A stretch of DNA of 64,000 nucleotides from Chryseolinea lacunae (GTDB lineage: Bacteria; Bacteroidota; Bacteroidia; Cytophagales; Cyclobacteriaceae): assembly GCF_016735595.1 (NCBI RefSeq), contig NZ_JAERRB010000001.1, positions 1 to 64,000 on the forward strand. Reading direction: 5' to 3'. Both the position numbers and the translations under genes were made by a program. The notes under the pieces were generated by a model. That model saw only the letters and a list, made by a program, of their open reading frames with translations, was not told the DNA's origin and ran no database searches. This document shows positions 18,071 through 26,647 of the stretch, one piece after another; the first letter of the stretch is position 1, and each line of letters opens with the position of its first letter.

Positions 18071-19162
18071 ATGCAAAAAGGATCTATCGAACTTTTACCT
18101 GTGATCGAAGAAATCGCCAAGATTGGATGTTATGAGACTGATATGGAAACTGGTACTTGGATCGGATCTGAAAACTTCATAGAACTCTTCGGGCTAGAGA
18201 AGAAACCAAGATATAGTGTCGAAGAATTTCAAGCCCTCGTCCATCCCGACGATTTTCAATGGGTGATGGAATATTTTTCCGACTGTCTTAAAAAGAAAAT
18301 TGATTTCAATTGCCAATATCGCTGCATTAAAAGCAATGGCGAAATTATTTATGTCAATAGTAGAAGTAAAATCTATTACAAGCCTGATGGCTCCCCTGAG
18401 AGAGTGATCGGCGTAAAACAGGACATTACTGCAAGCAAACAAAATGAAATAAGGCTTCACCAACTTAACGAAAACAACAAAAGAAAAAATGAAGTCCTCA
18501 GCATGGTGGCTCACGACCTGAATGCTCCACTGAATAGGTTAAGCGGGCTGGCCAAAATATTCCAAGATGTTCTTGACACTAGTTATAGCGAACTGATCGA
18601 CCTGCACGAACAGATGTGTGTGTCGGCCAAAACGATTATTGCGGAATTGATTGAAATAGCCGAATTGGAAGATGAGTCTTACACATTAAAAAAAGAACGC
18701 CAAGACATTAACAAAGTCATTCTTCAATCGATTAATATATTTAAGGCAATCGCAGAAGAAAAAAAAGTAGGTATCGTAACGGATTTCACTCCCCAGTGCG
18801 AAGCAATGTTCTGTGCATCCAAAATCGCCAGAGTAATCAACAATCTTCTTTCAAATGCAATTAAATTCTCTCCGGAAAATAAGAGTGTCCATATAACGAC
18901 TCGTAAAAATGAAAAATCGGCATTCATCATCATAAGAGACCAGGGAATTGGAATAAGTCGCGAGCACCTTCCCTTTGTTTTTGAGAAGTTCTCAAAAAAA
19001 CTTCGCAGACCGGGTACGAAGGGAGAACAATCTACCGGTCTGGGTCTAAGCATTGTCAAACAGATTATCGATTTACACAATGGTGAAATACAAGTGACCA
19101 GCCAGGAGAATGACGGTACCACAATAGCAATTCAGCTTCCATTTTCTGGAGACGGGGAATAG
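18071..19162 (+). CDS. PAS-domain sensor histidine kinase, soluble
   Basis: The 363-residue protein has a PAS domain of the PAS_3 type with its PAC end (about 15-125: MEWVMEYFS-like region, VIGVKQDITASKQNE), a short coiled coil, HisKA (about 140-205) with the phospho-accepting His in SMVAHDLNAPLNRL, and HATPase (about 245-360: NNLLSNAIKFSP, IRDQGIGISREHLPFVFEKF, GLGLSIVKQII). There is no membrane segment or receiver domain. The signal and partner regulator are unknown. No response regulator gene is adjacent; the integrase remnant follows directly. Confidence 0.9.
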   Translation: MQKGSIELLPVIEEIAKIGCYETDMETGTWIGSENFIELFGLEKKPRYSVEEFQALVHPDDFQWVMEYFSDCLKKKIDFNCQYRCIKSNGEIIYVNSRSKIYYKPDGSPERVIGVKQDITASKQNEIRLHQLNENNKRKNEVLSMVAHDLNAPLNRLSGLAKIFQDVLDTSYSELIDLHEQMCVSAKTIIAELIEIAELEDESYTLKKERQDINKVILQSINIFKAIAEEKKVGIVTDFTPQCEAMFCASKIARVINNLLSNAIKFSPENKSVHITTRKNEKSAFIIIRDQGIGISREHLPFVFEKFSKKLRRPGTKGEQSTGLGLSIVKQIIDLHNGEIQVTSQENDGTTIAIQLPFSGDGE

Positions 19163-19182
19163 AAACATTTTGCCCCATTTTG

Positions 19183-19340
19183 AATCATTTATGTCAATAT
19201 GCAGTGAAGTATATCAGCAACATCAAGAAGATCGTCAATATCTGCTTGAAAAATGGATGGCTCGACAGAGGACCCATTCATCGGCTACAAGTTGAACAAA
19301 CGAGAAGGTTCCGGGAAATTCTAACGCAAGAAGAGTCTTG
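19183..19340 (+). pseudogene. remnant of a Bacteroidota tyrosine recombinase (phage integrase SAM-like part)
   Basis: Three pieces in different frames reconstruct a typical integrase segment: AVKYISNIKKIVNICLKNGW (from 19201), then DPFIGYKLNKRE, then REILTQEE (to about 19336). This is the end of the SAM-like core-binding domain and its junction to the catalytic domain. The catalytic Arg/His/Tyr part is absent. Two frame changes within 140 bp show it is dead. The rest of 19341-19690 holds nothing I can assign. It marks past insertion of a mobile element here. Confidence 0.6.
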
Positions 19341-19693
19341 GCTGATTTAGGTTTTGGAGCTGCCGCGGCTTTTCAAACCGGCTCCGACTTAGACTCGGAT
19401 TTTGGAAAGTGTGTTTTGTGGGTGGGCGGAGTACCGAGACGCTGATTTAGCTTTTCGAAGTACAGTTGATTACTTTCCGAATGGTGTCGTTAACTCTGAT
19501 AGGTGTCCCACGAACTTCCATTGTTGGTACTCTTAACCACAAACTCGTGACTCTTGCGCAATGTATCCGCACGAGACGAAGTTCCTATTCGTTCAATCTT
19601 CGAAAAGTAATTTCTGTCTGAGATCATACCCTCGGTCTTGAAGACGAAAGGTTTTCGTCTCAACCGGCACCCATTTTCTAGCCCCATAAGGCT

Positions 19694-19732
19694 GGACTTT
19701 TAAACAAAGCATTTTCGGACTTTTAAACAAAG
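19694..19732 (+). repeat. two direct repeats upstream of the SDR operon
   Basis: GGACTTTTAAACAAAG occurs at 19694-19709 and again at 19717-19732, a 23-bp period (about two helix turns). They end 20 bp before the -7 box. Paired direct repeats at this spacing suit an AraC-type activator; the AraC gene at 21616 is the obvious candidate. Confidence 0.5.
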
Positions 19733-19752
19733 TCGAGGGCTTTGAGAGCTTC

Positions 19753-19760
19753 TACTTTTG
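19753..19760 (+). promoter_or_regulatory. -7 promoter box of the SDR operon
   Basis: TACTTTTG is an exact TAnnTTTG match 24 bp before the ATG at 19785. The direct repeats occupy the -33 region, as expected for an activator-dependent promoter. Confidence 0.55.
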
Positions 19761-19784
19761 TCTCAACAAAAACGAATTAACATC

Positions 19785-20777
19785 ATGAGACAAAACAATT
19801 ATCAGGGAGCGATGCAGAAACCGGTGGTTTCTGGGTTTAACGCCAAGTCAACAACAAATGAAGTAATTAACGGCATCGACCTTACAGGAAAAATCGCCAT
19901 CGTCACCGGAGGTAATACCGGCATCGGGCTGGAAACGACGCGAACATTGGCAGCCGCTGGCGCCACGGTAATCGTGCCTGCAAGGGACATTGAAAAAGCA
20001 AAGCGTAATCTCAATGGCATTGCCAATGTAGAATTGGATGCAATGGATTTAATGAATCCTGATTCCATTGATGCCTTTGCTAAAAAGTTCATCGCTTCGG
20101 GCAGACCACTTCACTTACTCATTAATAATGCTGGCATTATGTGGGTTCCGCTACGCAAAGATATCCGTGGCATTGAATCGCAGTTAGCAACAAACTACCT
20201 GGCTCAGTTTCAACTTACAGCCAGATTATGGCCTGCACTTACAAAAGCAAATGGTGCGCGAGTTGTAAATGTTTCTTCGCATGGTCATCAGTTTGCACCG
20301 TTCAACTTTGATGATCCGAATTTTACAAACCGGGAATACGAAACATTACAAGGATATGGTCAATCCAAAACAGCTGTTAACTTGTTTTCGATGGAGTTGG
20401 ACAGTCGTGCACAATCATCCAACGTAAGCGCCTACAGCGTACATCCAGGCTCTATCGCAGGAACCGAGTTAGGAAGAGAAGCATCATTGGAATTATTTCA
20501 GAAAATGGGATTCCTCGATGCAGATGGAAACCTCTTGCCAGAAGTCGCTGCCTCGTTAAAAACTATTCCCCAAGGTGCCGCCACCACCGTGTGGTGTGCC
20601 ACGACTCCAAAGCTTAACACGATTGGAGGTGTTTATTGCGAGGATGGTGAAGTTGCTGAATTAGCTTCTGATACCATGATGTCTGCCGGAGTAAAATCAT
20701 ATTCATTAGACGAAGCCAGTGCCAAGCGCTTGTGGACATTGAGTGAAGAACTCACCGGCATCACATTCAAAATTTAA
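19785..20777 (+). CDS. short-chain dehydrogenase/reductase (retinol-dehydrogenase-like)
   Basis: The 330-residue SDR starts at ATG 19785 (an in-frame TTG at 19758 overlaps the promoter box and is unlikely). It shows the cofactor motif VTGGNTGIGLETTRTL, LLINNAGIM, the catalytic Ser in VVNVSSHG and YGQSKTAVN with Tyr/Lys. The C-terminal extension (GAATTVWCATTPKLNTIGGV) is that of light-dependent protochlorophyllide reductase/WWOX-like SDRs. It oxidises or reduces an alcohol/carbonyl with NAD(P); the substrate is unknown. The second SDR starts 22 bp later, so they are one operon. Confidence 0.9.
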   Translation: MRQNNYQGAMQKPVVSGFNAKSTTNEVINGIDLTGKIAIVTGGNTGIGLETTRTLAAAGATVIVPARDIEKAKRNLNGIANVELDAMDLMNPDSIDAFAKKFIASGRPLHLLINNAGIMWVPLRKDIRGIESQLATNYLAQFQLTARLWPALTKANGARVVNVSSHGHQFAPFNFDDPNFTNREYETLQGYGQSKTAVNLFSMELDSRAQSSNVSAYSVHPGSIAGTELGREASLELFQKMGFLDADGNLLPEVAASLKTIPQGAATTVWCATTPKLNTIGGVYCEDGEVAELASDTMMSAGVKSYSLDEASAKRLWTLSEELTGITFKI

Positions 20778-20799
20778 TCACCTTCTTGACGACACTACT

Positions 20800-21528
20800 A
20801 TGACAGGTTTTAAAAATAAAGTTGCTTTGATAACAGGCGGCAATAGTGGAATAGGATATGCAACAGCCAAAGCTTTGCGTGAAGCTGGAGCCGACGTGAT
20901 CATCACAGGTCGAAGAAAGGAAGCCATTGAAAAAGCTGCCCATGAATTAAACGTAAATGGTTTAGTGGCAGATCAGTCCATATTGCCGGACATTGAAAAG
21001 CTGGCAGCAGAAGTTGCGCAGCAATTTGGTAAAGTGGATATATTACTGATCAATGCAGGTATTACAAAATTCGCAACCATCGAGTTTATGACGGAAAGCA
21101 TGTTTGATGAAATCATGGATGTCAATTTCAAAGGCGCCTATTTTACATTGAGTAAACTCATTCCTTTATTGAATGACAACGCTTCGGTTATACTATTATC
21201 CTCCACGTCTGCCACCATTTCTCCACCAAGTGCATCGGTATATGCAGCAAGCAAGGCAGCATTGAATGCCGTAATGAAAATTGCTGCCCTTGAGTTAGCT
21301 TCGCGAAAAATTCGTGTAAATTCCGTCAGCCCTGGCCCTGTGGCTACGGAGATTATGAATAAAATTGGCCTGGATAAAAGTGTAGAGGAACAAATGATTG
21401 GCAGCATTCCGTTAGCGCGGTTCGGAAAAGCCAGTGAAGTGGCAGACCTGATCACATTTTTATCAGGAGAAAATGCCTCATTTATTACGGGTTCTAATTT
21501 TCTCATTGACGGAGGCCAATCCGTGTAA
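20800..21528 (+). CDS. short-chain dehydrogenase/reductase (classical, FabG-like)
   Basis: The 242-residue protein is a classical SDR: LITGGNSGIGYATAKAL cofactor loop, ILLINAGITKF, catalytic Ser in VILLSSTSA, YAASKAALNAV with Tyr/Lys, and SPGPVATEI plus FITGSNFLIDGG at the C-terminus. The ATG at 20800 is chosen because the frame open before it is the tail of the previous gene. It probably acts with the preceding SDR. An AraC regulator follows on the same strand after about 90 bp. The substrate cannot be deduced. Confidence 0.92.
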   Translation: MTGFKNKVALITGGNSGIGYATAKALREAGADVIITGRRKEAIEKAAHELNVNGLVADQSILPDIEKLAAEVAQQFGKVDILLINAGITKFATIEFMTESMFDEIMDVNFKGAYFTLSKLIPLLNDNASVILLSSTSATISPPSASVYAASKAALNAVMKIAALELASRKIRVNSVSPGPVATEIMNKIGLDKSVEEQMIGSIPLARFGKASEVADLITFLSGENASFITGSNFLIDGGQSV

Positions 21529-21615
21529 CATAAGACTGCTGGGACCGGAATGAGCAGATAAGAATTGACTATTCACTTGCAGACATTGTTTGCTGAACAT
21601 TAACTGAAAGACAAA

Positions 21616-22416
21616 ATGGAATTTAAAGCAAAGTATATAACCGATGACATTAAACTTTCCTGGTATGAGGATAAGTTCTTTAAATCGGACATCATGTTCG
21701 ATCATCACATGCTGGTCTGGTTTATCTCGGGGGAAACTAAAATCGTACAAGCCGATGCCTCGTACATTTTTAAAAAGGGAGACATCTTCCTGATTCCCAG
21801 AAACCAGTTGGCCACGATTATCAATTATCCGAAAGATGGTAGCCCCCATAAGACTGTTGTCATGCACCTCTCTACAAACAGGTTACGCGAATTCTATGCG
21901 AACCTGAATGTGAAACCAAAAGTATCAGAACAGCGAATTCTTCATTACAACAATCATCCGCTATTGGAAAGCTGCCTCTCATCTCTCATTCCTTACTTTG
22001 ATATGAAAGAGCTGCCAAAGGAAATTGCTTCTTTGAAGATCACCGAGGCCATTAGCATTCTGAGAACCATCGATAAACGAATTGATAATGTGCTGGCGAA
22101 TTTTGAAGAGCCTGGAAAAATTGATCTGGTTACGTACATGGAGAAAAACTTCATGTTCAACCTGCCTTTGGAAAAATTCAGTTATCTCACAGGAAGAAGT
22201 TTGACCACGTTCAAACGGGATTTCAGTAAGGCATTCAATACCACTCCTCAGCGATGGCTTACGCAAAAACGTTTGGAACTGGCACATTACCAGTTTGTAG
22301 AGAAGAAAAAGAAGCCAATCGAAGTATGTTACGAGGTGGGCTTTGAAAACCTCTCGCATTTTTCGCATGCATTCAAAAAGCAGTTCGGGTATGCACCCTC
22401 TGCACTGGTCGGCTAA
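21616..22416 (+). CDS. AraC-family transcriptional regulator
   Basis: The 266-residue protein has an N-terminal cupin-like sensing part (about 20-110: HHMLVWFISGETKIVQADAS, KKGDIFLIPRNQL) and a C-terminal double HTH (about 170-264) with LPLEKFSYLTGRSLTTFKRD and the signature EVCYEVGFENLSHFSHAFKK. It lies directly after two SDR genes on the same strand, and paired direct repeats stand before that operon, so local control of the SDR genes is likely (inference). It converges on the kinase gene with a 20-bp gap. Confidence 0.92.
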   Translation: MEFKAKYITDDIKLSWYEDKFFKSDIMFDHHMLVWFISGETKIVQADASYIFKKGDIFLIPRNQLATIINYPKDGSPHKTVVMHLSTNRLREFYANLNVKPKVSEQRILHYNNHPLLESCLSSLIPYFDMKELPKEIASLKITEAISILRTIDKRIDNVLANFEEPGKIDLVTYMEKNFMFNLPLEKFSYLTGRSLTTFKRDFSKAFNTTPQRWLTQKRLELAHYQFVEKKKKPIEVCYEVGFENLSHFSHAFKKQFGYAPSALVG

Positions 22417-22436
22417 AAGTTGAATAATCCCGAAGC

Positions 22437-25400
22437 CTACCATGCGCAGGGAATTCTAATGGTAAAGGTTGTCATGACATAAGGTTCGCTGCTGATCTCC
22501 ATGGTACCCTCCAGTATTTCCAATGCTTTTCTAACCATAAATAGTCCAAGGCCATTGCCAATCGACCTTTCCGAACCGCGATAAAACATGTTTGATATTT
22601 GATCGATGGCCGATGGCGGGATGCCGGTCCCGTTGTCTACGACATTTACAACAAGGTGTTGATCATCGACGGCCAGTATACATTTGGCAAAAGCGTTGGC
22701 TTCACTTCTGAAAACAATGCTGTTCTCCATAAGATTGGTAATAATGCATTGCAGCAAACTCGCATCACCGGCAATGACCGACCCGACTTTATTTTCGAAT
22801 TCAATATTTACAACGCCGTTGGTGTTCAGTCCCTCAATGGAGCTTTTGATTTCACGAATCAGGTCATCAACGTGAATATTTGCCAACGTACGCTGTGCGC
22901 GAAAAAGCGAACTCGTTTGATCCAGCCTTTTGAGAAGTCTCAGCATACGCGTTGAAGTCTTCTCAATACCTGCAAAGTACAGCGTCAATTCGTCTACGTC
23001 CTGTTGCGCCTTACCCAGGTGAGCCAAGCCGAGTATGGTGGCGATAGGCCCTCTGAGATCGTGACTGGATCGATAAAGAAATGTTTCAAGCCCTTTGTCT
23101 GTTTCAATAAGCTTCTTAATGGTGAGGGTTAACTCAGCCGTTCTGCTTTCAACCTGTTTTTCAAGGTTTGAATTGACCCGGCACAATTCTTCATTTGTAG
23201 AATTTACTTCTTCATAAGCCTGCTCCAGCTTAATATTCTTATCCTTGATTTCTTTCTTTTGCATCTCCACCAAATTGGTGCGTGCTTCAACGAGCCGTTC
23301 GAGTTTTATCTTTTGTTTGAGTAGCATTTTTGTACGGAAGTGAATAATAAATACGGTGAGTATAATAAGAACTATAGCGGCTCCGATTTTTGTCTCTAAT
23401 CGTTCGTACCACCTGGGGATAATTATAATTTGGATGCTGGCTGCGTTTTCATCCCACTGTCCACTTCTGTTCAAAACACTTACTTTCAATGTATAATCAC
23501 TTGCCGGCAGATCGGTATAGGTAGCCGTGCGACTAGCGTTCGCGTCGTTCCACGCTTTATCGAACCCTTCCAGATAGTATCGATACTTGTTTTCTTTAGG
23601 GAAGTTGAATTCAAGACATGAAAATTCAAGCGAGAAAACGTTTTGGTCTGCCTGCAGGGTTATTGATTCCGTTTGCGATATACCTTTGGTGAGAAGCCCG
23701 GTCTTGTCGTTGACTTTGACAGGTATATTAAAAAGACTTAGTTGTGTAAACACGACCCGTGCTTTGGTAGTGTCGTCCGTTATTTTCTCAGGACGAAAAA
23801 TATTTAACCCATTGGTGCCGCCCATATAGAATGTACCGTCTGAGCTTTTCAGCCGGGCTCCTTCGTTAAATTCAGTTCCCTGCAATCCATCGGTTATCGT
23901 GTAGCTATACCCTACTGATGTTGACGGATCAAATTTGTGCATGCCATCACCGGAGGTAAACCATATATTGTGTGAATCCTCTTCGAGTATACTTGTGATC
24001 TTTTTTCCTTTGAAGCTATCATCGATTTGTTTGAAGTCAGACTTTTCAGGATCGAATAAAATCAATCCCTTATTACCAGTAGCTATCAAAAGCTTTCCGT
24101 CAGCGTTTATCTGGAAGTCTATGATTTCGTTGGTTGGTATACTTGTAGAGTCTTCCGGTATATTTAAAAATGGTTTGAATATCTTTGTTCGAGGATCGTA
24201 GCGGTAGATCCCATCCAATCGCGTTCCTATCCAAATGTTTCCTTTTCTGTCTTCCTTCAGACAATAAACCGGAGGGGTGGGTTTCGAGCCTCGGACAAGA
24301 AGAGGTTTAAATTCTTTTTTATCCCGGAAGAATTCATCCAGTGCTGCTAACTGGCCCGCATATATTCTATGGTGGCTATCTTGTAAAAGTGACCAGACGT
24401 GGTTCGTGCTTATGCTTGTTTTTTTGCCGGGTACATGCATATAGTGAGAGAAGCGTTCTGTTTTGGTATCAAGGTAATTAAGCCCCCCTCCAAATGTACC
24501 TGCGTATATGTTGTTCTTTTCATCTACCAGCAATGATTTTACTACGTTGGAGCGTATGCTGTTTTTATTGGTTGACGAATGCCGGTACGATGTGAATGAT
24601 TTTGATTCCGGATCGAATTTATATAGCCCGGAGCCATCTGTTCCAATCCATATTTTTTGATGTTGATCTTCTGCAATTGCCAGAACTGAATTTTTTCCAA
24701 TACTTTCCATAGCAAGGTCGAAGTATCGGTAGTGCTCGAAGCGCCTGCTGCCTCCATAGACAACTTGTATACCACCGCCATATAGGCCTAGCCAATATGT
24801 ATTTTGCTCGTCCACAAATATGTTTACTATATTTCCATTGTGAAGGACCCTGTTTTGACTACCAAGAATCTGTCTGAATGTTCCGTTATCATCCCGTTTA
24901 TATATCCCCGCACCATCGGTGCCAATAAGAAGTTTTCCATCTTTGTCTATGGCCAATGAGCTAATAATATCAGTGCCAAAAAATGGTTCGCCAGGGTCGT
25001 ATGTGAAGCGATCGAATGTCGTGTCATTTTCGTCATCTAAGCGAAGTACTCCGTTGCCGTTCGTACCAAAGTATATAGCTCCTGTATGGTCTTGAACCAT
25101 ACAGATGATGGCATCATCAGGAGGCAAACCCCCTCTGGTTTCACTAGGGTATATAGTACGTTCTATACCTGTTGAACCCATAATGCAAATGCCATTGCGG
25201 GTAGAGGCCCAGATTTTTCCATTTCTATCTTCGAATAGTGCACCGATGGTAGAAAGTCCGGTACTGTCGCTTCGATGATCATATTTTGTTATGCTAAAGG
25301 TTTCAATATCTATTTTATAAATTTCACCAAACGCGCTGACCCAAAGTTGACGATGGTTGTCCTCCAAAAGATGAAGTATTGTATTGTGAGTGGCGCTCTT

Positions 25401-25808
25401 GTGAGACGGTTCTATCAGAAATCTTCTGAATGTTTCCGTTTTGCTATCATAAAGATTTAGACCATCGTATGTACCCACCCACAGCCTTTTCTTACTATCA
25501 AGAAACATGTTTTGAATGGCATTGTTGCTAATACTGGAAGAGTCATCATCAGAATGATTGAACTTGACAAATGAATACCCGTCAAATCGGTTAAGACCAT
25601 TGCCGGTAGCAATCCACATGAAGCCCTCACTATCTTTGATTACGCACGCGATACTGTTTTGCGAAAGTCCGTTTTCCGTGGTTAAGCTATAGTTATAGGC
25701 GATAATGGGTGTAGCCAATTTCTCCTGGCTATATGCGTAGTGGGGTGATATAAACACAATCGATGACAGCAGTACAAGTAATGGGAGTGTAGAAATCTGT
25801 GGAGGCAT
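22437..25808 (-). CDS. propeller-domain sensor histidine kinase without receiver or HTH
   Basis: The 1123-residue protein has a signal peptide, propeller repeats (DSEGFMWIATGNGLNRFDGY, DRKGNIWIGTRLDGIYRYDP), a Y_Y_Y domain (YYLEGFDKAWNDANASRTAT), a membrane helix (GAAIVLIILTVFIIHF), a coiled coil, HisKA with the His in YRSSHDLRGPIATIL, and HATPase (ITNLMENSIVF, VDNGTGIPPSAI, GNGLGLFMV). Unlike the HTCS at 13014-17147 it ends after the kinase, so it needs a separate response regulator, which is not in the window. The ligand is unknown. It holds one copy of the 35-bp repeat also found at 4536. Confidence 0.92.
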   Translation of the reverse strand: MPPQISTLPLLVLLSSIVFISPHYAYSQEKLATPIIAYNYSLTTENGLSQNSIACVIKDSEGFMWIATGNGLNRFDGYSFVKFNHSDDDSSSISNNAIQNMFLDSKKRLWVGTYDGLNLYDSKTETFRRFLIEPSHKSATHNTILHLLEDNHRQLWVSAFGEIYKIDIETFSITKYDHRSDSTGLSTIGALFEDRNGKIWASTRNGICIMGSTGIERTIYPSETRGGLPPDDAIICMVQDHTGAIYFGTNGNGVLRLDDENDTTFDRFTYDPGEPFFGTDIISSLAIDKDGKLLIGTDGAGIYKRDDNGTFRQILGSQNRVLHNGNIVNIFVDEQNTYWLGLYGGGIQVVYGGSRRFEHYRYFDLAMESIGKNSVLAIAEDQHQKIWIGTDGSGLYKFDPESKSFTSYRHSSTNKNSIRSNVVKSLLVDEKNNIYAGTFGGGLNYLDTKTERFSHYMHVPGKKTSISTNHVWSLLQDSHHRIYAGQLAALDEFFRDKKEFKPLLVRGSKPTPPVYCLKEDRKGNIWIGTRLDGIYRYDPRTKIFKPFLNIPEDSTSIPTNEIIDFQINADGKLLIATGNKGLILFDPEKSDFKQIDDSFKGKKITSILEEDSHNIWFTSGDGMHKFDPSTSVGYSYTITDGLQGTEFNEGARLKSSDGTFYMGGTNGLNIFRPEKITDDTTKARVVFTQLSLFNIPVKVNDKTGLLTKGISQTESITLQADQNVFSLEFSCLEFNFPKENKYRYYLEGFDKAWNDANASRTATYTDLPASDYTLKVSVLNRSGQWDENAASIQIIIIPRWYERLETKIGAAIVLIILTVFIIHFRTKMLLKQKIKLERLVEARTNLVEMQKKEIKDKNIKLEQAYEEVNSTNEELCRVNSNLEKQVESRTAELTLTIKKLIETDKGLETFLYRSSHDLRGPIATILGLAHLGKAQQDVDELTLYFAGIEKTSTRMLRLLKRLDQTSSLFRAQRTLANIHVDDLIREIKSSIEGLNTNGVVNIEFENKVGSVIAGDASLLQCIITNLMENSIVFRSEANAFAKCILAVDDQHLVVNVVDNGTGIPPSAIDQISNMFYRGSERSIGNGLGLFMVRKALEILEGTMEISSEPYVMTTFTIRIPCAW
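22739..22773. repeat. source copy of the 35-bp exact repeat
   Basis: Identical to 4536-4570. Here the bases encode part of the kinase ATP-binding N-box (GDASLLQCII, minus strand) inside an intact gene, so this is the likely source. Confidence 0.7.
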
Positions 25809-26280
25809 TTACTAATTTATAACAAATTCCTCTACCCCGTATCTCTGTTAAAAGTCATTCGCAATGCGGCAGTCCAAATTTTATTCTCGCTTCGGGAGAA
25901 ATCCTTGACACGCTATCGATACCGAATTTGCAGAAAACAACGGGGAATCTACATCGCACAAAGACTCAAAAAAACTAAAGTTAGGGGGATCCCTTGCCTG
26001 CGGCTTTATAGTGGTCTATACTGATAGCTTGTTACACGTTCCAACAAACTGGCGATTGGACTTCGTTTTAAAGGACAGGGAACGTGTATAGATTTAGGTT
26101 CTTATATATTCCTATACATCTATTTTTATACCTCTGAGAAAATTGGTTAGCCTACAGGTTGGGACACTGGAAAGATTGACCTGCGCACATTATTTTCTGA
26201 TGTACAGTATTTCTTAAATTCTCTTAAGGCGCCGCGAGTAATAGCCAATATCGTTTACTAGTAGTTTACTAATGAAATAA
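25809..26280. other. intergenic stretch, no gene seen
   Basis: A 470-bp A+T-rich stretch between the kinase start and the tRNA-Cys region. I see no open frame with protein character, no tRNA and no clear promoter motif. It lies on the A+T-rich side of the composition change at tRNA-Cys. Confidence 0.5.
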
Positions 26281-26312
26281 AAAGCCTCGAATCAGAGTAT
26301 ATTCAAGGCTTT
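26281..26312 (-). terminator. hairpin terminator after the tRNA-Cys remnant
   Basis: AAAGCCT pairs with AGGCTTT and further bases pair inside (TGAAT with ATTCG). On the minus strand U-rich sequence follows. It is the second terminator of the tRNA-Cys region, matching the duplicated layout tRNA then hairpin. Confidence 0.55.
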
Positions 26313-26315
26313 CCG

Positions 26316-26376
26316 AGGCCTCACGCGGACTCGAACCGCTGTAGAATCCGCCAGCTGACGGAAGAGCTCTGCCTCA
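26316..26376 (-). pseudogene. tRNA-Cys 3'-half remnant
   Basis: On the minus strand the T-arm and variable part, TTCTACAGCGGTTCGA then TCCGC, match the intact tRNA-Cys with one substitution. The acceptor 3' strand is diverged, and the stretch AGGCAGAGCTCT is shared. The 5' acceptor and D arm are missing, and the anticodon loop is replaced by a palindrome (26347-26362), so it cannot be a working tRNA. It lies 50 bp downstream of the intact gene. Confidence 0.7.
26347..26362. repeat. short palindromic insert in the tRNA remnant
   Basis: TCCGCCAGCTGACGGA is a palindrome with one mismatch per arm. It resembles the larger palindrome at 28858-28882 (TTCCGCCAGTT and complement), so the two may belong to one family of small palindromic repeats. 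Confidence 0.4.
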
Positions 26377-26390
26377 ATGACTATAAACAA

Positions 26391-26422
26391 AAAAAGTCAT
26401 CCGCATTAGCAGATGACTTTTT
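26391..26422 (-). terminator. terminator of tRNA-Cys
   Basis: AAAAAGTCATC (26391-26401) and GATGACTTTTT (26412-26422) form an 11-bp perfect stem with a 10-nt loop and U-run on either strand, 4 bp after the tRNA-Cys 3' end. Confidence 0.75.
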
Positions 26423-26425
26423 CCG

Positions 26426-26496
26426 AGGTCTCGAGCGGATTCGAACCGCTGTAGAAGCTTTTGCAGAGCTCTGCCTAGCCACTCGGCCACGAGACC
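26426..26496 (-). tRNA. tRNA-Cys (anticodon GCA)
   Basis: Reading leftwards: acceptor GGTCTCG pairs with CGAGACC, discriminator U. The anticodon stem GAGCT/AGCTT encloses loop CTGCAAA with anticodon GCA. The T-arm is GCGGTTCGAATCCGC. CCA is not encoded. The 71-nt length and U73 fit tRNA-Cys. Its 3' end faces the A+T-rich left part of the window. Confidence 0.93.
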
Positions 26497-26591
26497 ATTT
26501 TGCCGCTCGGGGCGCCCGGGTCGTTACCCGCCGCGTTTTCCCAAACTGTGTGCAAAACTAAAAAAAACGGGGGTGATTGCAACGGGGGTAG

Positions 26592-26624
26592 TAAAAAAGA
26601 AAGGTGACTAATTCAGTCACCTTT
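26592..26624 (-). terminator. terminator of rpsA
   Basis: Perfect stem AAAGGTGACT/AGTCACCTTT (26600-26609 and 26615-26624) with a 5-nt loop and CTTTTTT on the minus strand, 24 bp after the rpsA stop codon. Confidence 0.85.
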
Positions 26625-26647
26625 CCCTTCATTCTATCAGAAAATCC

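Noticed and set aside
19490-19687. 65-residue minus-strand frame
   Set aside because: STNNGSSW faintly recalls BNR-type repeats, but the frame is short, isolated and without a start context.
19694-19732. CRISPR array
   Set aside because: Only two direct repeats with a 7-bp gap; no spacers or cas genes anywhere in the window.
26316-26376. Second functional tRNA
   Set aside because: The 5' acceptor and D arm are missing and the anticodon loop is replaced by a palindrome.
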